NCBI GenBank assembly: GCA_000332255.1
Contig: KB235926.1
Span: forward strand, 2,306,734-2,370,733
DNA: 64,000 bases
Origin: a cyanobacterium PCC 7702
Lineage (GTDB): Bacteria > Cyanobacteriota > Cyanobacteriia > Cyanobacteriales > Nostocaceae
Reading direction: 5' to 3'
Of the stretch, positions 8,849 through 19,388 are shown piece by piece. Positions within the stretch are counted from its first letter, which is position 1, and each line of letters opens with the position of its first letter. Made by a program: the position numbers and the translations under genes. Under the pieces are notes generated by a model. That model worked only from the letters and a program-made list of their open reading frames with translations, did no database searches and was not told where the DNA came from.

Positions 8849-9730
8849 TTAAATTAAACCAAGTTCTTTCATGACTGCCTCTAATTTTTGAGTTACTTTT
8901 GCATCTGCTTCGCAAAGAGGTGGGCGAGTCGAACCAACTTGCCAGCCTTGAAGTTGTAAAGCTTTTTTGATCGGTATGGGATTTGATGTAACAAACAAAG
9001 CTTTAAATAAGGGAAAAAGCCGCAGATGAATTTCCGTTGCCGCTTGAACTTGACCAGAACTGAAATATTGGATCAACTGCTGCAATTGGCTACCTACCAA
9101 ATGGGAAGCAACGCTAACTACGCCCTTTGCCCCAATGGCTAACATCGGCAAGGTTAAAGAATCATCTCCAGAGTAGATCTGAAATTCTTTCGGTGTCAAG
9201 CGGCGAATTTCACTTACTTGGTCTAAGTTTCCACTGGCTTCTTTGATACCAACAATGTTTTTTATTTCCGCTAACCGAGCGACCGTTTCCGCGTTAAGAT
9301 TTTGACCAGTACGACTCGGGACGTTATATAACAACAAAGGTAAATCACCAGAGGCAGCTATTGCCTGAAAGTGGCGGTATAGTCCCTCTTGGGGTGGTTT
9401 GTTGTAGTAAGGGACAACTTGTAAAGCACCATGTACTCCTATTTTAGCTGCTTTTTGAGTAGCAGCGATCGCTTCTTGAGTAGAATTAGAACCACATCCT
9501 GCCATTACAAGTGCCTTTCCTGCCACAGCTTCCAGCACTACGGAAAACAGTTGATACTCCTCTTCCCAGCTCAAAGTCGGAGATTCTCCAGTTGTACCGC
9601 AAACCACAACTGTATCCGTTCCCGTATTTGCTAAATGTTCTGCCAGCTTTGCTGCCACATCGTAATTAACGCTGCCGTCTTCTTTAAACGGCGTAATCAT
9701 TGCTGTGAGAACTCTACCAAAATCTACCAC
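8849..9730 (-). CDS. dapA: 4-hydroxy-tetrahydrodipicolinate synthase
   Basis: A 293-residue class I aldolase of the lysine/diaminopimelate pathway. It condenses pyruvate with aspartate semialdehyde. The Schiff-base Lys163 is in GIKEASG, Tyr135 in [10 protein letters not shown], and the Thr-Thr pair in [10 protein letters not shown]. Full length. It lies directly downstream of asd (85-base gap), which makes its substrate; the two are probably co-transcribed. Start ATG at 9730 ([15 protein letters not shown]) is standard for cyanobacterial DapA. Confidence 0.97.
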   Translation of the reverse strand: MVDFGRVLTAMITPFKEDGSVNYDVAAKLAEHLANTGTDTVVVCGTTGESPTLSWEEEYQLFSVVLEAVAGKALVMAGCGSNSTQEAIAATQKAAKIGVHGALQVVPYYNKPPQEGLYRHFQAIAASGDLPLLLYNVPSRTGQNLNAETVARLAEIKNIVGIKEASGNLDQVSEIRRLTPKEFQIYSGDDSLTLPMLAIGAKGVVSVASHLVGSQLQQLIQYFSSGQVQAATEIHLRLFPLFKALFVTSNPIPIKKALQLQGWQVGSTRPPLCEADAKVTQKLEAVMKELGLI

Positions 9731-9815
9731 CCTTTTTACACTCCTGATATATGTTTTTTGCTTTTGGTGGTTTTCTATTGTGATAACCTATCTACCACTA
9801 TCTTTCCAGCAGTAA

Positions 9816-10865
9816 TCAGTTGACTTTTGTCCCAACTGCCAACTTTTTCAGCAAACCTTTTTCTACTAATAATTCGGCTATTTGTACGGCGTTCAATGCT
9901 GCACCTTTGCGAATTTGATCGCCACACAACCATAATTCCAAACCACAAGGATGAGAAATATCTTGCCGAATTCTACCTACTAAAACTTCGTCCTTCCCCG
10001 TTGCTTCTACGGGCATAGGAAAATAATTTTTTTGCCAATCTTCCACTAATTTAATGCCAGGAGCTTTCTGCAGAATTTCTTTAGCTTCTTCTGGGCTCAA
10101 AGGATTTTCAAATTCTAGATTAATTGCTTCTGAGTGAGCGCGAAGTACGGGAACCCGCACGCAAGTAGCAGTAATTCTAATCTGTTGATTGTCAAAAATT
10201 TTTCGCGTTTCATTAACCATTTTCATTTCTTCTTCGCAATATCCCCAATCATTCAACGGGGAGTTGTGCGGAAATAAATTAAATGCCAGTGGATAAGGAA
10301 ACACTTGCGAAGTTGGTTGTTTACCTTCTAAAATTTCCCTCGCCTGAGCTTTCAGTTCTGCCATGGCTTTGGCACCTGCACCGCTCGCCGACTGATAAGT
10401 TGCAGCTACAATTCGTTTTACGGGTTGAGCTTGGTGTAGCGGCCATACTGCCACTGTCATTAAAATTGTTGTGCAGTTCGGGTTGGCAATAATACCTTTA
10501 TGGTTCGCAACAGCTTCTCCATTAACCTCTGGAACAACCAAAGGCACTTCTGGATGCATGCGAAAGGCACTAGAATTATCGATGACTACAGCACCCTTTT
10601 CTACTGCTATGGGAGCCCAGGTTTTTGATGTGGAACTTCCTGCACTTGCCAATACTAAATCCACATTTTTAAATATCGCCTCCGACTTTACCGCTTCTAC
10701 AGGCAAATTTTCACCTCGAAACGGTAGAGTTTGACCAGCACTGCGCTCGGACGCTAGCAATTTCAAGTCGGAAACAGGAAAATTACGGCTTTCTAGCAAT
10801 TCCAAAATTTCTCTGCCAACAGCACCTGTTGCTCCCAAAATAGCTACACTATAGGAATTAGACAA
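9816..10865 (-). CDS. asd: Aspartate-semialdehyde dehydrogenase
   Basis: A 349-residue enzyme that reduces aspartyl phosphate to aspartate semialdehyde with NADPH, feeding lysine, threonine and methionine synthesis and peptidoglycan. The Rossmann motif GATGAVG is at residues 11-17, catalytic Cys131 in ANPNCTT, and the substrate-site segment RVPVLRAHSEAINLEF carries the acid-base His. First gene of asd-dapA-rnj on the minus strand. The 750-base region upstream is shared with the divergent tig gene. Confidence 0.97.
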   Translation of the reverse strand: MSNSYSVAILGATGAVGREILELLESRNFPVSDLKLLASERSAGQTLPFRGENLPVEAVKSEAIFKNVDLVLASAGSSTSKTWAPIAVEKGAVVIDNSSAFRMHPEVPLVVPEVNGEAVANHKGIIANPNCTTILMTVAVWPLHQAQPVKRIVAATYQSASGAGAKAMAELKAQAREILEGKQPTSQVFPYPLAFNLFPHNSPLNDWGYCEEEMKMVNETRKIFDNQQIRITATCVRVPVLRAHSEAINLEFENPLSPEEAKEILQKAPGIKLVEDWQKNYFPMPVEATGKDEVLVGRIRQDISHPCGLELWLCGDQIRKGAALNAVQIAELLVEKGLLKKLAVGTKVN

Positions 10866-11618
10866 ATTTGCTTCCTCCTTTCTCAGTTATTTGCTTTTTG
10901 ATGACATTCTAGACTTTATCCATAGCTCTCTAATTATTTAATTTTTGACACACAATTATAAATATAGAAATACAATTTTATTCAATACAGTTATTTTTAG
11001 CTTTTACTTTTATAACAAGTAACATCGCATTGTATAATAACTGGCTATTATTATGTAGATATATAAATTACATATTTACATAATATTTACATACATTATA
11101 CAGCAAATTGCAATTTTGCTTGGAAATAAAACTGCGAGTAGCTGCTCTGAGGTTAATAAGAAAAATCCCATCAAAAATATGCAAGTTATCTAGACTGGTG
11201 GATGTAATATGATTCAAAGGGGCTAGTAGTAATGGGATATAAGCTAAGGCAGGATCAACTGTACTCCTTTTTCCAATCGCCCGAAAACAATAACAAAGGG
11301 GATAACAGCAATTGCAAACGGCAATAACTGGTTGAAAACCAGGATATCATGCCAGCAGAGATCTGGTAAAAGCTACTCAGGAGGTTAGACTCGAGATCAA
11401 TTCTCTCAGCGCATTTGCACAGACATTAAACTTGGGTTGAGGAACACCCGTGGTTTTGGAAAATAAATAAAGCCTGGGGAGAAAATTTCAACCCAAATTT
11501 GAGAAATAACAATCGGATGCGGCTAGGCTTTGAGGTTCGTTGCCAAAGCTATAAATTCGTATCTGAGTGTTATCACCAAAAATAAGGATAGTGATTACAC
11601 GAGCAATAGAGACTAAGC
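10866..11618. other. Long divergent intergenic region asd/tig
   Basis: The left part (about 10910-11110) is very AT-rich and probably carries promoters. The right part (about 11160-11600) is less AT-rich and has small inverted repeats, such as CTGGTT-gaa-AACCAG (11328-11342), suggesting a long structured tig leader. A 31-codon frame at 11232-11327 is not convincing. I recognise no known RNA family. Confidence 0.45.
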
Positions 11619-13049
11619 ATGAAAGTTACCCAGGAAAAACTTCCCGCCAGTCAAATAGGTCTGGAAATAGAGATTACGCCTGAAAAAACCAAGCAAACCT
11701 ACGAACAAGTAATTCAAAACTTAACTCGTTCTGCCAACATTCCTGGGTTTCGTAAAGGCAAAGTGCCGCGGCAAATATTGCTACAACGCCTGGGAATAAA
11801 TCGCATCAAGGCAGCAGCACTGGAAGAGTTAATTCAGGATGTCATAACAGAAGCGGTAAAACAAGAAGAAATTAAGGCGATCGGACAACCGCGACTGCGT
11901 TCCTCCTTTGAGGATTTGATTAGCAATTACGAACCGGGTAAAGCCTTGACTATTTCTGCTACTGTGGATGTGCCACCAGAAGTGAATTTGCTTCAGTATA
12001 CCGATTTACAAATTCAGGCAGAGGAAATTAAGTACGATCCGCAGCAAGTGGATAAAGTCTTGGAAAACGAGCGCCAACAAATGGCAACGTTAATTCCCGT
12101 AGAAGGGCGTCCAGCACAATGGAAAGATGTGGCTGTAGTTGATTTTAAAGGAGTGCTTGCTAAGGGCGAGGGTGAAGAGGAAGCAGAACCAAAAGTTATT
12201 CCTGGTGGAGAAGCTAGCGATTTTCAAGTGGAGTTGCAAGAGGATAAATTTATCCCTGGTTTTGTTCAGGGAATTGTGGGTATGAGTCCCGGGGAAACCA
12301 AAGAAATTTCCGTGACTTTTCCAGATTCCTACGCTAACCGGGATTTAGCTGGAAAAGCAGCCATTTTCACAGTGACTCTCAAAGAACTCAAGGAAAAAGA
12401 GCTACCAGAACTTAACGATGACTTTGCTCGAGAAGTCAGCGAATTTGAGACTTTAGCCGAACTACGCGCTTCTTTAGAAGAAAGATTTCAAAAAGAAGCA
12501 CAGCAAAAGACCAAAGAAAATAAGCAACAAGCTTTGCTCGAGGAACTTCTCAAGCATGTAGAAGTAGAATTACCAGAAACGATGATTGAGCAAGAAATCG
12601 ATAACATGCTAACTCAGACTGCTATTCGGTTATCGCAGCAAGGGTTGGATGTCAAGAAGGTATTTACCCCCGATTTAATTCCTCAATTGCGCCAACGCTC
12701 TCGTGACGAAGCTATAGAACGCTTAAAGCGATCGCTGGTGTTAGAAGAAATTGGAAAGCGCGAATCCATCACAGTCAGCGATGAAGAAGTTGCCGCTAGA
12801 GTCAAAGAAATTCTGGAACAATACTCTCAAAAAGAAGACATTGACCAACAGCGACTCCAAGAAGTAGTTAAAAACGAACTGTTAACTGAAAAAATCATCG
12901 ATTGGCTATTAGAACGCTCAAAAATTGAACTGGTACCCGCAGGTACTTTGAAAAGCGCACAACAAGAATCACCAACACCCCAAACCGAACAAACAAGCAG
13001 CGAAACTATTTCAAGTGCACAAGAAAACGCTGCTACACAAGCACAGTAA
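11619..13049 (+). CDS. tig: Trigger factor
   Basis: A 476-residue ribosome-associated chaperone and peptidyl-prolyl isomerase. The N-terminal ribosome-binding signature GFRKGKVPR is at about residues 44-52. An FKBP-like domain follows (about 160-245, with VVDFKG and FVQGIVGMSPGE), then the long helical C-terminal chaperone arms. The tail is Gln/Thr/Ser-rich and disordered (about 440-476), common in cyanobacteria. It heads the plus-strand group tig-clpP-clpX, which couples folding of nascent chains with proteolysis. The gap to clpP is about 220 bases. Confidence 0.97.
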   Translation: MKVTQEKLPASQIGLEIEITPEKTKQTYEQVIQNLTRSANIPGFRKGKVPRQILLQRLGINRIKAAALEELIQDVITEAVKQEEIKAIGQPRLRSSFEDLISNYEPGKALTISATVDVPPEVNLLQYTDLQIQAEEIKYDPQQVDKVLENERQQMATLIPVEGRPAQWKDVAVVDFKGVLAKGEGEEEAEPKVIPGGEASDFQVELQEDKFIPGFVQGIVGMSPGETKEISVTFPDSYANRDLAGKAAIFTVTLKELKEKELPELNDDFAREVSEFETLAELRASLEERFQKEAQQKTKENKQQALLEELLKHVEVELPETMIEQEIDNMLTQTAIRLSQQGLDVKKVFTPDLIPQLRQRSRDEAIERLKRSLVLEEIGKRESITVSDEEVAARVKEILEQYSQKEDIDQQRLQEVVKNELLTEKIIDWLLERSKIELVPAGTLKSAQQESPTPQTEQTSSETISSAQENAATQAQ

Positions 13050-13268
13050 CTCCTTGCAGCCCCAAATTTCTTCCAAGGCGGAAGATTCAAGGAAACTTAA
13101 ACAAGTAGCCTGACATTTTACCGCCTTGGCTTGACACCGGGCCTACACGAGGAGAATTTAGATGAGGCATAATGGTTAACACATACCTAACAATACAAAT
13201 CTAGCCGCTATCATAGTCAGCGTAGGCTGTCAGAACCACCGTTACTATTGGTTATTAAACATTAATCT

Positions 13269-13964
13269 ATGCTTGTATCGCAGTCGGGAAATTATCCCAT
13301 CAGCAGCTTAAGTAGATTCGAAATTCGCTCCCAGAGCGGTCCCAGCAACATCATACCCATGGTGGTAGAGCAATCTGGCATGGGAGAACGAGCCTTTGAC
13401 ATTTACTCTCGCTTGCTGCGAGACCGGATCGTTTTTTTAGGAAGTCAAATAGACGACACCGTAGCCAACTTAATTGTTGCCCAATTATTGTTTCTAGACG
13501 GCGAAGATCCAGAAAAAGACATCCAATTGTACATAAACTCCCCTGGCGGCTCTGTAACAGCAGGAATGGCGATATACGATACCATTCAACAGATTCGCCC
13601 TGATGTGATCACCATCTGTTTTGGTCTGGCCGCGAGCATGGGAGCATTTTTACTGGCTGCTGGTACCCCGGGTAAACGCATGTCTCTACCAGATTCCCGG
13701 ATTATGATTCACCAACCGCTAGGCGGTGCTCAGGGACAGGCAGTAGATATCGAGATACAAGCCAAAGAAATTCTTTATCATAAATCTAAGTTGAATCAGT
13801 TACTTGCTAAACATACTGGTCAACCGTTAGAAAAAGTAGAAGCTGACACCGAACGGGACTTTTTTATGTCGGCTGAAGAAGCCAAAAACTATGGACTGAT
13901 CGATCAGGTCATCTACAGACAAAATCTTCCCGCAGCAGGGGAAAACGTCACCATTCTGAAATAA
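13269..13964 (+). CDS. clpP: ATP-dependent Clp protease proteolytic subunit (ClpP2 type)
   Basis: A 231-residue serine peptidase that forms the barrel of the Clp protease. The triad is visible: Ser123 (AASMGAF), His148 (MIHQPLGG) and Asp197 (DTERDFF). Residues 1-30 are an N-terminal extension compared with E. coli ClpP; translation could instead begin at Met31 (13359), which gives the conserved MVVEQ start. Only nine bases separate it from clpX, so it is the partner subunit of that unfoldase. Cyanobacteria usually carry several clpP genes; position beside clpX fits the one called clpP2. Confidence 0.96.
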   Translation: MLVSQSGNYPISSLSRFEIRSQSGPSNIIPMVVEQSGMGERAFDIYSRLLRDRIVFLGSQIDDTVANLIVAQLLFLDGEDPEKDIQLYINSPGGSVTAGMAIYDTIQQIRPDVITICFGLAASMGAFLLAAGTPGKRMSLPDSRIMIHQPLGGAQGQAVDIEIQAKEILYHKSKLNQLLAKHTGQPLEKVEADTERDFFMSAEEAKNYGLIDQVIYRQNLPAAGENVTILK

Positions 13965-13973
13965 GAGGCTGGT

Positions 13974-15314
13974 ATGTCTAAGTACGACTCCCATTTAAAA
14001 TGTTCGTTTTGCGGCAAATCTCAGGAGCAGGTGCGTAAACTAATCGCTGGTCCGGGAGTCTACATTTGCGATGAATGCGTTGACTTGTGCAATGAAATAT
14101 TAGACGAAGAATTGCTAGACACGAATAATACGGCGTCACAACCGACACCCCGGTCCGAACCTCCTCAAAAGCGTCGTTCCCGCTCCACCAGTCTCTCGTT
14201 CCATCAAATCCCCAAACCGCGAGAGATTAAAAAATATTTAGACGAGCACGTCATCGGTCAAGACGAAGCCAAAAAAGTACTGTCGGTAGCTGTTTACAAT
14301 CACTACAAAAGGTTGTCGCTAATTCAGTCCAAAAATAATGGTAAAGGATTAGCCGATGATGCTGTAGAACTGCAAAAGTCTAATATTCTGCTGATTGGTC
14401 CTACCGGTTGCGGCAAAACTCTGCTGGCGCAAACTCTAGCAAAAATATTAGATGTACCTTTTGCTGTTGCCGATGCTACCACTCTGACGGAAGCAGGATA
14501 CGTAGGTGAAGATGTAGAAAATATTTTGCTGCGACTGCTGCAGGTAGCAGACTTAGATGTGGAGGAAGCGCAGCGGGGAATTATCTACATTGACGAAATC
14601 GACAAAATTGCCCGCAAGAGCGAAAATCCCTCTATTACGCGAGATGTATCTGGTGAAGGCGTTCAGCAAGCATTGTTGAAAATGCTAGAGGGAACGATCG
14701 CAAACGTTCCACCCCAAGGCGGACGCAAGCACCCCTATCAAGACTGTATTCAAATTGATACTAGCAACATCCTGTTTATTTGCGGCGGTGCTTTTGTCGG
14801 TCTGGAAAAAGTAGTAGAGCAGAGAATCGGCAAAAAGTCAATAGGCTTTGTGCAGCCGAAAGAAGGACAAACAAAAGAAAAGCGAGCAGCAGATACTCTC
14901 CGCCACTTGGAACCAGAAGACTTAGTGAAGTTCGGTATGATTCCAGAATTCATTGGTAGAGTACCAATGATAGCGGTGGTAGATCCTCTCGATGAAGAAG
15001 CTTTGATGGCAATACTGACCCAACCTCGCAGTGCTTTGGTCAAGCAGTATCAAAAACTGCTGAAGATGGATAACGTTCAGTTAGACTTCAAACCAGAAGC
15101 CTTGCGAGCGATTGCCCAAGAAGCCTACCGCCGCAAAACAGGTGCCAGAGCACTGCGGGGTATTGTGGAAGAACTGATGCTGGATGTAATGTACGAGTTA
15201 CCTTCCCGCAAAGATGTAACTCGCTGCACGGTGACAAAGGAAATGGTCGAGAAGCGTTCTACTGCTGAGCTGCTTATACATCCGTCCACGTTGCCCAAGC
15301 CAGAATCGGCTTAG
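13974..15314 (+). CDS. clpX: ATP-dependent Clp protease ATP-binding subunit ClpX
   Basis: A 446-residue AAA+ unfoldase. The N-terminal C4 zinc-binding domain has Cys10, Cys13, Cys32 and Cys35. Walker A GPTGCGKT is at 142-149, Walker B in IIYIDEID (about residues 203-210), and the ClpP-docking IGF loop in KKSIGFVQP. Arginine-finger and sensor segments (EFIGRVP, GARALR) are intact. A GAGG ribosome-binding site lies just before the ATG. It feeds substrates to the ClpP encoded immediately upstream. Confidence 0.97.
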   Translation: MSKYDSHLKCSFCGKSQEQVRKLIAGPGVYICDECVDLCNEILDEELLDTNNTASQPTPRSEPPQKRRSRSTSLSFHQIPKPREIKKYLDEHVIGQDEAKKVLSVAVYNHYKRLSLIQSKNNGKGLADDAVELQKSNILLIGPTGCGKTLLAQTLAKILDVPFAVADATTLTEAGYVGEDVENILLRLLQVADLDVEEAQRGIIYIDEIDKIARKSENPSITRDVSGEGVQQALLKMLEGTIANVPPQGGRKHPYQDCIQIDTSNILFICGGAFVGLEKVVEQRIGKKSIGFVQPKEGQTKEKRAADTLRHLEPEDLVKFGMIPEFIGRVPMIAVVDPLDEEALMAILTQPRSALVKQYQKLLKMDNVQLDFKPEALRAIAQEAYRRKTGARALRGIVEELMLDVMYELPSRKDVTRCTVTKEMVEKRSTAELLIHPSTLPKPESA

Positions 15315-15407
15315 TCAACCTTCAGGAGCGGTTAGTAAGAAAATGTAATCATCACAAACGGACATTTGACTATAAACTTGTGACCGTGGACTTCTAACTG
15401 TGTACTA

Positions 15408-16313
15408 ATGCCATACATTAATGTTCGTGGCGTTGAACACTACTACGAGTGGGTGCGAAAATCATCTACTTTCCGGGAAAAACCAGTAATGGTTTTTATT
15501 CATGGTTGGGCTGGTTCGGCTAGGTATTGGCGAAGTACCGCCACCGCCTTGGCCGAACACTTTGACTGTTTGCTCTACGATTTGCGAGGATTTGGGCGTT
15601 CCCACGGTCAGCCCACCGCGGTAGTTAAAGCGAGCGAAGCTGCCCGACAGGAATCACAAGCGGTAGCAAAGTTAACCTACGAATTAGAGGAATACGCCCA
15701 CGATTTGGCAGTGTTGCTCAACGAGTTGCAAATTTCCCGTGCCTGTGTTCACGCCCACTCCATGGGTGCTTCCATAGGTATCTTATTTCTCAACCGCTAC
15801 CCCGAGCGAGCAGAAAAAGCAATACTAACCTGTAGCGGTATTTTTGAGTACGACGAAAAAGCATTTGCAGCCTTTTACAAATTTGGCAGCTACGTCGTCA
15901 AATTTCGCCCCAAATGGCTAGAAAAAATACCATTAGTAGATCGAATTTTTATGGCGCGATTTTTGCACAGTCCCATACCTGCTCAAGAGCGTCGGGCTTT
16001 TCTACAAGATTTTCTCATTGCAGACTATGATGCTGCACTAGGGACAATTTTTACTTCCGTTAGCAAAGCAGCTGCGGAGTTGATGCCGCGGGAATTTGCT
16101 CGGATCATGCAACCAACACTACTAATATCAGGGGAATACGACAAAATTATCCCCGCCTACATGGGACGTCAAGCAGCAGCATTAAACGACAAAATTAAGT
16201 TTGTGGTCATTCCCAATACTGCTCATTTCCCAATGTTAGAAGATCCACCCAGTTATTTGCGGCAAGTACGAGAATTTTTACAAATTGAGATATCACAAGC
16301 GCAAGTCAGTTAA
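15408..16313 (+). CDS. Alpha/beta hydrolase
   Basis: A 301-residue alpha/beta-hydrolase fold protein. HGWAGSARYW forms the oxyanion region (about 32-41). The nucleophile Ser118 lies in AHSMG, where the usual first Gly of G-x-S-x-G is Ala. The acid is in SGEYDKIIP and the catalytic His in NTAHFPM near the C-terminus. No signal peptide is seen. The substrate cannot be inferred. It follows clpX by 93 bases on the same strand and could be read from the same transcript. Confidence 0.9.
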   Translation: MPYINVRGVEHYYEWVRKSSTFREKPVMVFIHGWAGSARYWRSTATALAEHFDCLLYDLRGFGRSHGQPTAVVKASEAARQESQAVAKLTYELEEYAHDLAVLLNELQISRACVHAHSMGASIGILFLNRYPERAEKAILTCSGIFEYDEKAFAAFYKFGSYVVKFRPKWLEKIPLVDRIFMARFLHSPIPAQERRAFLQDFLIADYDAALGTIFTSVSKAAAELMPREFARIMQPTLLISGEYDKIIPAYMGRQAAALNDKIKFVVIPNTAHFPMLEDPPSYLRQVREFLQIEISQAQVS

Positions 16314-16624
16314 TAAAGTACCCAGCTAGCTGCACGGGTGATGCTGCTAAGTGGTTGTTCAACGCTGCACCAAGCTGGGGATTAAGTATATGCGTGCAGG
16401 GTGCGAGAAGCGCGATCGCCCTTTGATTTAGAATTAATTATTTTTATAATTTTTTCTTATATCTAAGATAAGATATCGTTTCCAGTTTTTCGTAGCTTTA
16501 ACTACAGATTTTTTTTATTTTCAGTTATCCTGAAAAACGAAAAGATTTTTGTTGCTCATTAATTTCAATTTAGAAACACTTTTCAGATTGCCGAAGAGAG
16601 TTTCATACTGATTCTCATCCCTGT
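16314..16624. other. Intergenic region with a large inverted repeat
   Basis: The first 70 bases can fold: CCCAGCT (16321-16327) pairs with AGCTGGG (16373-16379) around smaller GC-rich pairings. This may terminate the hydrolase transcript. The rest is AT-rich and probably holds the promoter of the HPP gene. No gene seen. Confidence 0.4.
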
Positions 16625-17215
16625 ATGACAAATACTTTACCAAGGCGAAAAAAGCACTTGATTCATACACCAAGACAAAAACGTCAACTCATTCTCAGAC
16701 GATTATTTAGAAAATATTTATCTAAAATTCACGGCAGTCGAATTCATCAACCAAAGTTTTCTTTCAAACAAATTTTGTTTTCTTTTCTCGGCAGTTTATT
16801 TGGTATAGGCACGTTAGCTTATATTACAGCTACTAGCAATCATCCTTTTATTGCAGCGCCCTTGGGTGCTACAGCTGTACTTGTTTTTGGAGTGCCTGAG
16901 AGTCCTTTAGCACAACCTCGCAATGTCATCGGAGGAAATTTTTTGGGCGCTTTGGTAAGCGTATTTTTAGTGCATTTATTTGGTCCTCAACCCTGGGTAA
17001 TGGCTTTAGCTGTTGCGATCGCTATTAAGCTAATGCAACTTACCAAAACTGTCCATCCTCCAGCTGGTGCTGTTGCCTTGTTGGGAGTGCTTACTCAAGC
17101 AGATTGGAATTATGTTTTGACACCAATTCTAGCCGGTTCTATTACTATAGTACTTTGTACTTTTTTCTTCCATAATATGGTTCCGGGAAAAAATTATCCC
17201 TTGCATTGGTTGTAA
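16625..17215 (+). CDS. HPP family membrane protein
   Basis: A 196-residue integral membrane protein of the HPP family. After a basic N-terminal region (about 1-50), four hydrophobic segments are seen at about 55-75, 78-95, 115-145 and 155-185. The family motif appears as TKTVHPPAGAVALL, with NHPFIAAPLGATAVLVFG in the first half. Plant HPP homologues have been linked to nitrite transport into chloroplasts; that function here is only a possibility. The start ATG at 16625 is the first in frame. Confidence 0.88.
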   Translation: MTNTLPRRKKHLIHTPRQKRQLILRRLFRKYLSKIHGSRIHQPKFSFKQILFSFLGSLFGIGTLAYITATSNHPFIAAPLGATAVLVFGVPESPLAQPRNVIGGNFLGALVSVFLVHLFGPQPWVMALAVAIAIKLMQLTKTVHPPAGAVALLGVLTQADWNYVLTPILAGSITIVLCTFFFHNMVPGKNYPLHWL

Positions 17216-17227
17216 TTATTTAAAAGC

Positions 17228-17267
17228 AAAAAAGCTGCTCCTTGAAAATTAGAAGCAGCTGTTTTTT
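17228..17267. terminator. Bidirectional rho-independent terminator (HPP gene / groL)
   Basis: Stem AGCTGCT (17233-17239) / AGCAGCT (17254-17260), preceded by an A-run and followed by a T-run (TTTTTT, 17262-17267). The A-run gives a U-tract on the minus strand as well, so it serves both the plus-strand HPP gene and the minus-strand groL. Confidence 0.85.
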
Positions 17268-17301
17268 ACTTACACGGACTGTAAAGGCATCTTATAGCAT
17301 C

Positions 17302-18936
17302 CTAGTAATCGAAGTCGCCGCCACCCATACCAGCACCAGCAGGAGCATTTTCCTTGGGCTCAGGCTTGTCAACAACGATACATTCAGTTGTTAGCACCAT
17401 ACCAGCGATGGAAGCTGCATTTTGCAGAGCAGAACGAGTCACTTTCGCAGGATCGACGATACCAGCAGCAAACAAATCCACAAACTCGTTCTTAGCAGCA
17501 TCGTAACCAACGTTAAACTCTTTTTCCTTGACGCGCTCGGCAATGACAGCACCATTTTGACCAGCGTTCTCAGCAATGCGCTTGAGGGGAGCAGACAGAG
17601 CGCGAGCTACAATCAAGGCTCCAGTCAATTCTTCGCCTTTGAGGTTGCTGTTAGCCCACTCTTCTAGTTGCGGAGCAAGGTGAGCAAGAGTTGTACCACC
17701 ACCAGGGACGATACCTTCTTCTACCGCAGCTTTGGTAGCGTTGATAGCATCTTCTAGGCGCAGCTTTTTATCTTTCATTTCTGTTTCGGTAGCTGCACCA
17801 ACTTTGATTACAGCTACGCCACCAGCCAATTTCGCCAAGCGTTCTTGCAGTTTTTCTTTGTCGTAGGAAGATTCCGTTTCTTCGATTTGGCGGCGGATTT
17901 GTTCGCAACGAGCTTTGACTGCTTGTTCGTTACCTTCAGCAACAATTGTGGTGTTGTCTTTGGTAATGGTAACGCGGCGAGCTTTACCCAGGGAATCTAG
18001 TTTGGTATTTTCTAGCTTCAGGCCAGCATCTTCGCTAATGACTTGACCACCAGTGAGGATGGCGATGTCTTCGAGCATTGCTTTGCGGCGATCGCCAAAT
18101 CCAGGAGCTTTCACCGCAGCTACATTCAGGACACCACGCAGGCGATTGACTACCAAAGTTGCCAAAGCTTCTTTCTCAATGTCTTCGGCAATAATTACTA
18201 AAGGACGACCAGCACGAGCTACTTGCTCTAGTATGGGTACAAGGTCTTGTACCAAGGCAATTTTCTTGTCGGTAATGAGTATAAAAGGCTCCTCGAAGAC
18301 CGCTTCCATCCGTTCTGGGTCCGTGGCAAAGTAGGGAGAAATATAGCCTTTGTCAAAGCGCATCCCTTCTGTGATTTCCAGCTCGGTGGTCATGGACTTC
18401 CCTTCTTCTAGGGAAATTACACCTTCTTTGCCCACCTTATCCATGGCTTCGGCTATCATTTTGCCAACTTCTTCGTCGTTACCAGCAGAGATGGCGCCTA
18501 CTTGGGCGATCGCTTTCGAGTCTTCAACCGGACGGGCGTGTTCTTTAATTTTGTCTACCAAAAAGTGAGTAGCTTTATCTATACCGCGCTTGAGCAAAAT
18601 GGCATTCGCACCAGCTGCAACGTTGCGCAAGCCTTCTTTGACCATTGCGTGCGCCAATACGGTAGCAGTGGTAGTACCGTCACCGGCAGCATCGTTTGTT
18701 TTGGAAGCAGCTTGACGAATTAGAGAAACACCGGTGTTTTCTACGTGGTCTTCTAATTCTATCTCTTTGGCGATGGTTACACCATCATTGACAATTTGTG
18801 GTGCACCAAACTTCTTTTCTAGTACGACGTTGCGACCTTTAGGACCGAGGGTAACAGCTACGGCCTCAGCTAAAATATCCATTCCCCTTTCTAAGGCGCG
18901 ACGAGCGTTTTCGTTGTAGATAATGCGCTTTGCCAT
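17302..18936 (-). CDS. groL: 60 kDa chaperonin GroEL
   Basis: A 544-residue type I chaperonin forming the ATP-driven folding cage with GroES. The ATP-binding signature [15 protein letters not shown] is near residues 31-45, [11 protein letters not shown] near 85-95, and the family signature [12 protein letters not shown] near 404-415. The C-terminus ends GMGGGDFDY instead of the repeated GGM tail of E. coli. It is downstream of groES (57-base gap) in a groESL operon, so this is the GroES-linked copy; cyanobacteria usually have a second groEL elsewhere. Control elements lie upstream of groES. Confidence 0.98.
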   Translation of the reverse strand: MAKRIIYNENARRALERGMDILAEAVAVTLGPKGRNVVLEKKFGAPQIVNDGVTIAKEIELEDHVENTGVSLIRQAASKTNDAAGDGTTTATVLAHAMVKEGLRNVAAGANAILLKRGIDKATHFLVDKIKEHARPVEDSKAIAQVGAISAGNDEEVGKMIAEAMDKVGKEGVISLEEGKSMTTELEITEGMRFDKGYISPYFATDPERMEAVFEEPFILITDKKIALVQDLVPILEQVARAGRPLVIIAEDIEKEALATLVVNRLRGVLNVAAVKAPGFGDRRKAMLEDIAILTGGQVISEDAGLKLENTKLDSLGKARRVTITKDNTTIVAEGNEQAVKARCEQIRRQIEETESSYDKEKLQERLAKLAGGVAVIKVGAATETEMKDKKLRLEDAINATKAAVEEGIVPGGGTTLAHLAPQLEEWANSNLKGEELTGALIVARALSAPLKRIAENAGQNGAVIAERVKEKEFNVGYDAAKNEFVDLFAAGIVDPAKVTRSALQNAASIAGMVLTTECIVVDKPEPKENAPAGAGMGGGDFDY

Positions 18937-18993
18937 AATTTTTTCTATGCCTAGGTAAGCTTTTGTCTTTTTGTACTAATTGTCTGGAAGTGA

Positions 18994-19305
18994 TTAGCTG
19001 ACGATCGCTAAAATGTCTTTTTCCGAAAGCAGTACGTACTCGTCGGTACCAAGTTTAATATCGGTACCGGCATACTTGGAATAAAGGACTTTGTCTCCTA
19101 CCTTCACATCTAATGGCAAGCGACTGCCATCTTCTTTGAGTTTGCCATTACCAACTGCAACTACTTCGCCAACTTGCGGCTTTTCTTTAGCAGTGTCTGG
19201 TAGATACAAACCACCTGCTGTTTTTTCTTCTGAGGCGCTCACCTTCACAAATACGCGATCGCCTAAAGGTTTAACGGTAGAAACGCTTAAAGATACGGCT
19301 GCCAT
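18994..19305 (-). CDS. groS: 10 kDa co-chaperonin GroES
   Basis: A 103-residue co-chaperonin that caps GroEL. The protein starts [18 protein letters not shown], with the mobile-loop region ([20 protein letters not shown]) and the C-terminal motif [25 protein letters not shown] chose the ATG at 19305; a longer frame reaches a GTG at 19329, but that lies inside the CIRCE element and adds residues not typical of GroES. First gene of the groESL operon, with a readable promoter and operator immediately upstream. Confidence 0.97.
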   Translation of the reverse strand: MAAVSLSVSTVKPLGDRVFVKVSASEEKTAGGLYLPDTAKEKPQVGEVVAVGNGKLKEDGSRLPLDVKVGDKVLYSKYAGTDIKLGTDEYVLLSEKDILAIVS

Positions 19306-19322
19306 ACGCTTTTCATGCCTTT

Positions 19323-19349
19323 TTAGCACTCTCTGTTCCTGAGTGCTAA
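19323..19349 (-). promoter_or_regulatory. CIRCE operator (HrcA site)
   Basis: Perfect match to TTAGCACTC-N9-GAGTGCTAA (arms 19323-19331 and 19341-19349). This is the established binding site of the heat-shock repressor HrcA. It lies 17 bases upstream of the groES ATG and overlaps the predicted transcription start. Confidence 0.97.
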
Positions 19350-19377
19350 TTTAGCGAAGGGCGATGTGCAATGGCAA
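19349..19377 (-). promoter_or_regulatory. groESL sigma70-type promoter
   Basis: On the minus strand, TTGCCA (19377-19372) and CTAAAT (19354-19349) are spaced by exactly 17 bases. The predicted start falls inside CIRCE, as expected for a promoter blocked by HrcA. Confidence 0.7.
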
Positions 19378-19388
19378 CCTTTCCATTT

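Noticed and set aside
11232-11327. 31-codon frame in the tig leader
   Set aside because: Plausible composition but too short, with no ribosome-binding site or recognised family.
19306-19329. GTG-initiated N-terminal extension of GroES
   Set aside because: The added codons lie inside and next to the CIRCE operator and are not part of known GroES proteins.
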